The position numbers were made by a program, and so were the translations under genes. The notes under the pieces are model-generated. The model had not been told where the DNA came from. It searched no databases and was given only the letters and a program-made list of their open reading frames with translations. Shown here piece after piece: positions 59,883-64,000 of a stretch of 64,000 bases of DNA. This stretch comes from Desulfotignum sp. GTDB lineage: Bacteria; Desulfobacterota; Desulfobacteria; Desulfobacterales; Desulfobacteraceae. The stretch lies in assembly GCA_011390635.1 (NCBI GenBank), contig JAABSA010000001.1, positions 206,623 through 270,622 on the forward strand, given 5' to 3'. Position 1 is the stretch's first letter; the number at the start of each line of letters is the position of its first letter.

Positions 59883-60575
59883 TCATCGCACCAGGATATT
59901 TGTGCCGGGATAAATCCGGGCCTCCGCATCCATATTGTTGAGTTTTCGCAGTGCTGGCACAGTGGTGTTATATTCCTGGGCAATGCGCCACAGGGTTTCC
60001 CCTTTTTTTACCGTGTGAAACACCTCTGAGGTTTTTTTGTCCTGAACCTTTGGGGCTTTTTTTACGGTGGGTGTGGTTTCCACAGATTTTACCGGCGCAG
60101 GGGATGCAGCCATTTTACTAACAGTTGACAGCTTTTGCTCCAGATTTCCCATACGTTCGGTCAGAGAATCAAATTTGATCTGGGCAGCAGCTTCCAGCCG
60201 GGATACCTGCTGCTGCACCTGTGACAGGGTTGCATCCATATCTGTTTGGGTGCCGGCACCAGCACCGGTCATCAGTTTTGCCTGTATGTTCTCCAGTGCG
60301 GTTTCCATGGTTGCCAGCCGATCTTCTAATGCCCCGGGATTTGCATTCTGTGACAAGGAGGGCACCGTCTGTGTGTCGGTATCAGATGAACTGAAAAACA
60401 AGAAAAACACAACCAGGGTTACTGCCAGTGCACCGGCAATGATCAGGGTGAATTCATGTTTTTTCAGCAAAGACGATCCGGCAGCCATGGATCCGGATGG
60501 ATCAATTTGTTTTTTCCGGTTGGTGTTTGTTCGGGTGGTGGTTATTTTTGAAGCCAATCTGTCTTTTTGTGTCAT
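59883..60575 (-). CDS. LysM-domain membrane-anchored coiled-coil protein
   Basis: 230 residues. A basic cytoplasmic start, a hydrophobic helix at about 42-62, a long coiled-coil stretch (about 80-150), an Ala/Pro/Lys linker and a C-terminal LysM domain (HTVKKGETLWRIAQEYNTTV, LRKLNNMDAEARIYPGTNI). The LysM part would bind peptidoglycan in the periplasm. GGAG lies seven bases upstream. It is convergent with trpF. Confidence 0.88.
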   Translation of the reverse strand: MTQKDRLASKITTTRTNTNRKKQIDPSGSMAAGSSLLKKHEFTLIIAGALAVTLVVFFLFFSSSDTDTQTVPSLSQNANPGALEDRLATMETALENIQAKLMTGAGAGTQTDMDATLSQVQQQVSRLEAAAQIKFDSLTERMGNLEQKLSTVSKMAASPAPVKSVETTPTVKKAPKVQDKKTSEVFHTVKKGETLWRIAQEYNTTVPALRKLNNMDAEARIYPGTNILVR

Positions 60576-60765
60576 CTCTTGCTCCTGTTTTATGCGGTGT
60601 TTTTGTATTTCATATCATTCCACACAAAATTTTAAAACCATTTCACATCATTTTTGTGTTGCACATTTTTTCGTTCAGACGGTTTCAAGATTGGACACGC
60701 CCCCAAGGTTATGGTAAAACAATGATAACAGAAAACTTTGTTACCAGATTTCAGGAAATCTTAGA

Positions 60766-61629
60766 ATGACATTTTTAGCCAGATATCTTGTCCAGGCCCT
60801 GATTTTTTCGTGCACTGTATTATGCTGCATATCATTTGGTGCTGCCGATGAAACACAAATACATACCAACCAGCTGGGAATGCGGTTTGTTCTGATTCCG
60901 GCCGGCCGGTTTGTCATGGGCAGCCCTCCTTCTGAAAAAGGCCGGCAATGGAATGAAAAACAACACCAGGTAACCATTTCCAAAAGTTTTTATATGGGTG
61001 AAACAGAAGTCACACAGGGCCAGTGGAACCGTCTGGTTTCACCCAATCCGTCTGCCTTCAGGCTGGGAAATCAGTATCCGGTGGATTCCGTCTCCTGGCA
61101 TGAGGCCATGCAGTTTATCGCATTTCTCAATACACTGGAAAACACCGCCCGATACCGGCTGCCCACGGAAGCAGAATGGGAATACGCCTGCCGGGCCGGC
61201 AGCACAACCGCTTTTTCCAGCGGACCAATCACCACCATTTCCTGTGTGGAACCGGAGCCGGCTCTGGTGAATACGGCATGGTATTGTTATAATTCCGGGC
61301 TGGCCAACCCGCCCAGGGATTTTAAACCCCATCCGGTAAAAACCCTGAGACCCAATGCCTGGGGGCTTTACGACATGCACGGAAATGTCCAGGAATGGGT
61401 GTTGGATGCCTGCAAAGGGCGCAGTCTGTTCCGGACAAGCGTTGGTGCGGTGACCGACACATACAAAGAAAACATGGTTGATCCGCTGGAAAAAAAAGGC
61501 GATCACCGGGTTGTCCGGGGCGGTGGCTGGTTCCAGAACGGCAAATACCAGAGAAGTGCCTACCGCAGTTTTTACAAACCCGTTGCCGTCAGAAACAGCC
61601 TGGGATTTCGCGTTGTTTACACCCGCTGA
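60766..61629 (+). CDS. SUMF1-like (formylglycine-generating enzyme fold) secreted protein without catalytic Cys
   Basis: 287 residues with a signal peptide (about 1-26). The FGE-sulfatase fold is shown by MRFVLIPAGRFVMGSP, YMGETEVTQGQWNRL, YRLPTEAEWEYACRAG, WGLYDMHGNVQEWVLD and VVRGGGWFQNGKYQ, followed by SAYR. In true formylglycine-generating enzymes the RGGSW segment is followed by Cys residues; here none is seen, so oxidation of sulfatase Cys is unlikely. Such members often bind substrates or ligands instead. AGGAAATCT upstream supports the start. Confidence 0.85.
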   Translation: MTFLARYLVQALIFSCTVLCCISFGAADETQIHTNQLGMRFVLIPAGRFVMGSPPSEKGRQWNEKQHQVTISKSFYMGETEVTQGQWNRLVSPNPSAFRLGNQYPVDSVSWHEAMQFIAFLNTLENTARYRLPTEAEWEYACRAGSTTAFSSGPITTISCVEPEPALVNTAWYCYNSGLANPPRDFKPHPVKTLRPNAWGLYDMHGNVQEWVLDACKGRSLFRTSVGAVTDTYKENMVDPLEKKGDHRVVRGGGWFQNGKYQRSAYRSFYKPVAVRNSLGFRVVYTR

Positions 61630-61664
61630 TACCCAATGATCTATAAAGGTATGGTGCAGATACG

Positions 61665-61982
61665 TTAGAACCTGGACTGGATCCGCTTATACATACCCAG
61701 TCTTTTTTTTAGAATCAACAGCCTGAGCCATTCTTCCATTTTTTTTGCCAGCCGGCCTTTCATTTGGTTTTCATCTGTTTTGTGCTCTTGTCCACTGCTG
61801 TATGAAACAGAAGGCCCGGCTTTTTCCAGGATCTTTTTCATGCGTGTGCAACCAGCCTGTATATCCTGGTCTGTGCCCTGATATGTTTCATTGAGGCTGT
61901 CATACATATCCAGCGCATCCTGGTAATATCCCTGATGTTCATATGCTTTGGCCAGCTCCAGGCTCTTATATTCATGGTCCAT
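61665..61982 (-). CDS. Small TPR-like helical protein
   Basis: 105 residues. The start LELAKAYEHQGYYQDALDMYDSLNE has one TPR-like helix pair; the rest is charged and helical with a basic end. AGGAT lies upstream. It is the last gene after the FtsB-like gene (ten bases). No function is recognised; a protein-protein adaptor in the division or envelope cluster is possible. Confidence 0.65.
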   Translation of the reverse strand: MDHEYKSLELAKAYEHQGYYQDALDMYDSLNETYQGTDQDIQAGCTRMKKILEKAGPSVSYSSGQEHKTDENQMKGRLAKKMEEWLRLLILKKRLGMYKRIQSRF

Positions 61983-61992
61983 GGCTATCCTT

Positions 61993-62277
61993 TTATTCTT
62001 TTGTTTGTATAAAAATCAACTCATCGGGCGCTGCCATACCATGTTCATGCTTTGCCAGGTGTTTAATATAGGCAGCATCCTGTTTCAACCGCAGAATCTG
62101 TTTTTCAATGGCTTTGTTTTCCTGTCTGGTAATCTGTATGCGGGACAATACATGAGCCTGTTTCAATGTAAGCTGGTCATAGTCTCTGATTCCGTTCTCA
62201 GAAAAATACATTACAAACAGGATCAGCACCATGAGAACAAGAGCCAGATAAAAAATGGTTTTTTCAATCATTACCAT
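61993..62277 (-). CDS. FtsB/DivIC-like septum formation protein
   Basis: 94 residues. One N-terminal membrane helix (about 4-26) followed by a coiled coil (QAHVLSRIQITRQENKAIEKQ, truncated here) and a short end with LAKHEHGM, the layout of FtsB/DivIC. Family members bridge FtsL, FtsQ and the FtsWI synthase at the septum. ATG 62277 has AAAGGAT at a good distance and lies five bases after murJ. Identity is by layout, so moderate. Confidence 0.65.
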   Translation of the reverse strand: MVMIEKTIFYLALVLMVLILFVMYFSENGIRDYDQLTLKQAHVLSRIQITRQENKAIEKQILRLKQDAAYIKHLAKHEHGMAAPDELIFIQTKE

Positions 62278-62282
62278 AAAAA

Positions 62283-63833
62283 TCAATCCTTTTGTGAACC
62301 CTTTTTCAACCAGTCTTTAACCAGATCAATCTCTGGAAATTTCAGTGCTGCGGCAGCCAGAAAAACCAGTGTGATGCCCATCACCACACAAACAGTCACA
62401 CCGGCAGCCAAAAAAAGCTTTCCGTGTGCATCATTGATGATAATTGTCGCAGCCCATCTTACAGACATTGCCATTATAACAGATAAAAAAAGGGCGCGGC
62501 AAGCTGAAATCAGCATATGAATCCGTGAAAATCTCACCCGGGCCGGGGGATGAAACACCAGATAAACAAATCCCGCACCTGATGACAATGATACAGACAG
62601 GGCCAGCCCGTTGATCCCCATGAGGCCGGACAAAACAGGTGCCAGCACGAGATTGGTGCAAATGCAGATCATGCCGGCAAAAAATGGATGCCAGATACTG
62701 GACACGGCATAGTGAAGGGTTACAAAAACACGGGATCCGATGAATGCCCACAACCCTGTTGCCAGATAAAACAGGCATGCTGCCGTCTGGGTAACGGCAT
62801 GGGCATCAAATGCCCCCTGACCGAACAAAAGTCTGACAATAGGGTCGTTCAGGGCCATGAGCCCTGCCATGGCGGGCATAGTCACAAACATTACCAGCCG
62901 GACCCCGGTATCAAATACAGGGGTAATGTGGGTCATTTGCCCAATGGCTGCTTTTTTGGCAAAAAATGGCAGCAATACGATGGAAAAAGAAACAGCAATC
63001 AAAGACATTGGAAACTGCACCAGCCGGTCTGCATAGTACAAAAAGGATACACTGCCCTCTGCCAGAAAAGAAGCAAGAAAAGATACCACCAGAATATTCA
63101 CCTGAAAGGGCGCCGCTCCAACCATGCAGGGGATCATTTTTTTTGCCGTATTAACAACACCCGGGTGGCATATCACAAACCGGGCAGGCCCCAGCATGCC
63201 GTGCTGGACCATGAAAGGCACCTGAAAGCCCAATTGCACCAGACCGCCAAAAATAATGCCCAGGGCAAGCCCTGTGACCGGGATATCAAAATATCCGGCG
63301 GCAAAAAGGGTGAACAGAATCACCACCAGGTTAAACAAAAGGGGGGTCATGCCCGGCAGCCAGAAATTACCCAGGGTGTTGAGCACCCCCATGCACAAAG
63401 AAATCACCATGATGATCCAGACATAGGGTACCATGATTTTAAACAGAACAAGGGCAAGTGAAAACCGCTCACTCCCCGGCACAAAACCCGGTGCCATGAC
63501 CTGCAGGATCCAGGGCGCCAGCAAAACCCCGCACAGAACAAGAAAAACACCCAGTGCAGACAGCATCACCAGCGCGGAGAACACCATGGAAACCGCCTGG
63601 TCTTTTCTGCCGGTCTCAATATACCGGGAAAACCAGGGTACAAAAGAAATACTGAATATCCCGTCACTGAACATTTTTCTGAGCAGATCAAAGGGCCGGA
63701 ACGTAATAAAAAATGCATCGCTCTGGGCGGAAGTGCCGATGACCATGGCAATCACTGCATCCCGGATGACCCCGAAAATCCGACTCAAAAGGGTAAAACC
63801 ACTGACAGACATGGTGTTTTTAACCAGGGACAT
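62283..63833 (-). CDS. murJ: Lipid II flippase MurJ
   Basis: 516 residues with about 14 membrane helices, the MOP-family lipid II flippase. FTLLSRIFGVIRDAVIA at the N-terminus and the Arg-rich helix 1-2 region, PFDLLRKMFSDGIFSISFVP, and YYADRLVQFPMSLI are hallmark segments. ATG 63833 is preferred, with AAGGAA upstream. It is divergent from rpsT and leads into the FtsB-like and TPR-like genes. Confidence 0.95.
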   Translation of the reverse strand: MSLVKNTMSVSGFTLLSRIFGVIRDAVIAMVIGTSAQSDAFFITFRPFDLLRKMFSDGIFSISFVPWFSRYIETGRKDQAVSMVFSALVMLSALGVFLVLCGVLLAPWILQVMAPGFVPGSERFSLALVLFKIMVPYVWIIMVISLCMGVLNTLGNFWLPGMTPLLFNLVVILFTLFAAGYFDIPVTGLALGIIFGGLVQLGFQVPFMVQHGMLGPARFVICHPGVVNTAKKMIPCMVGAAPFQVNILVVSFLASFLAEGSVSFLYYADRLVQFPMSLIAVSFSIVLLPFFAKKAAIGQMTHITPVFDTGVRLVMFVTMPAMAGLMALNDPIVRLLFGQGAFDAHAVTQTAACLFYLATGLWAFIGSRVFVTLHYAVSSIWHPFFAGMICICTNLVLAPVLSGLMGINGLALSVSLSSGAGFVYLVFHPPARVRFSRIHMLISACRALFLSVIMAMSVRWAATIIINDAHGKLFLAAGVTVCVVMGITLVFLAAAALKFPEIDLVKDWLKKGSQKD

Positions 63834-63936
63834 TATAAATTTTCCTTGACAAAAATCCAAAAATTTTATATCTGTTCTTTTTTAAAACATAAAATTTTTT
63901 AACAGTTAACTGACGAATATAAGGAGTAACCGCAAA

Positions 63937-64000
63937 TTGGCCAACCACAAATCTGCAAAAAAACGGGCAAAACAGAACCTGGTGAGACGTCAACGAAACA
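63937..64000 (+). CDS. rpsT: 30S ribosomal protein S20, 3' truncated by the window edge
   Basis: Only 21 codons are visible: TTG is followed by ANHKSAKKRAKQNLVRRQRN, the S20 N-terminus. AGGAG lies ten bases upstream (63922-63926). The TTG start matches the UUG start known in E. coli rpsT, where weak initiation takes part in autoregulation by S20. TTGACA at 63846-63851 could be part of its promoter. The gene continues beyond the window. Confidence 0.9.
   Translation, partial: MANHKSAKKRAKQNLVRRQRN

Noticed and set aside
1..64000. CRISPR arrays, insertion sequences, prophage or toxin-antitoxin pairs
   Set aside because: Looked for and not found: no regularly spaced repeats, no transposase or integrase gene and no typical toxin-antitoxin pair.

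Overview
The window looks like a chromosomal segment of an anaerobic, sulfate-reducing member of the Desulfobacterota, most probably a Desulfobacteraceae relative (Desulfotignum, Desulfobacter or Desulfobacula type). The main evidence is a complete Qrc-type quinone reductase locus (multihaem cytochrome c, molybdopterin-family subunit, four-cluster iron-sulfur subunit, NrfD membrane subunit) beside system II cytochrome c maturation genes. Ferredoxin-like proteins, a hemerythrin and radical SAM enzymes fit an anaerobe. The taxonomic call is inference. There is no rRNA operon, CRISPR array, prophage or insertion sequence; gene density is high and almost everything is chromosomal housekeeping.

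Layout. 1-8.5 kb: a truncated P-loop ATPase, an acyltransferase-hydrolase fusion, a NIL-ferredoxin/mnmA/mtaB tRNA sulfur-modification operon, a ferredoxin-type protein, a DjlA-like chaperone and two small envelope proteins. 8.5-18.7 kb: guaB-dnaE, a lipase-like protein, phosphofructokinase, a tandem universal stress protein, a YciO/Sua5 protein and SppA. 18.8-22.6 kb: hisC-cmk-rpsA with promoters and a strong terminator. 22.7-31.5 kb: a NamZ-like muramidase, plsB, a MurU-AmgK fusion, a plant-type dapB, a YkvA-DnaJ fusion, a hydrolase and a small membrane protein. 31.5-39.3 kb: the qrc operon with an extra 52-residue membrane protein that standard ORF cut-offs miss, then ccsA and resB. 39.3-45.2 kb: recD, the hemL-mpl operon ending in a hemerythrin and an Arg-rich protein, and tRNA-Lys(CTT). 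45.3-51 kb: an RRM protein, a protein with a recombinase-like tail, a TetR regulator divergent from an acyl-CoA hydrolase/GNAT fusion, and an RlmD-type methyltransferase. 51-60 kb: a hydrolase, cinA, a radical SAM protein and trpEGDCF. 60-64 kb: LysM, SUMF1-like, TPR-like and FtsB-like proteins, murJ and the start of rpsT.

How the genes work together. NamZ, the MurU-AmgK fusion and Mpl would form a route from wall-derived MurNAc back to a UDP-MurNAc-tripeptide; murJ also serves the wall. ResB and CcsA would attach haem to QrcA, and Qrc would then pass periplasmic electrons to menaquinone. The trp operon makes indole-3-glycerol phosphate precursors but lacks trpB and trpA here.

The most interesting non-coding signals are a pair of related about 70-nt structured repeats (8501-8570 minus, 51099-51170 plus), a palindrome lying on the trp -10 box, a 44-nt palindrome at 49447-49490 and two long perfect inverted repeats near the qrc locus. 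No wholly new defence or mobile system was found. The best candidates for undescribed biology are the Qrc-linked small protein, the repeat family and several atypical enzymes (hemerythrin with altered ligands, DapB of plant type, Cys-less SUMF1 protein). Starts were re-chosen from ribosome binding sites where the longest reading frame looked wrong.
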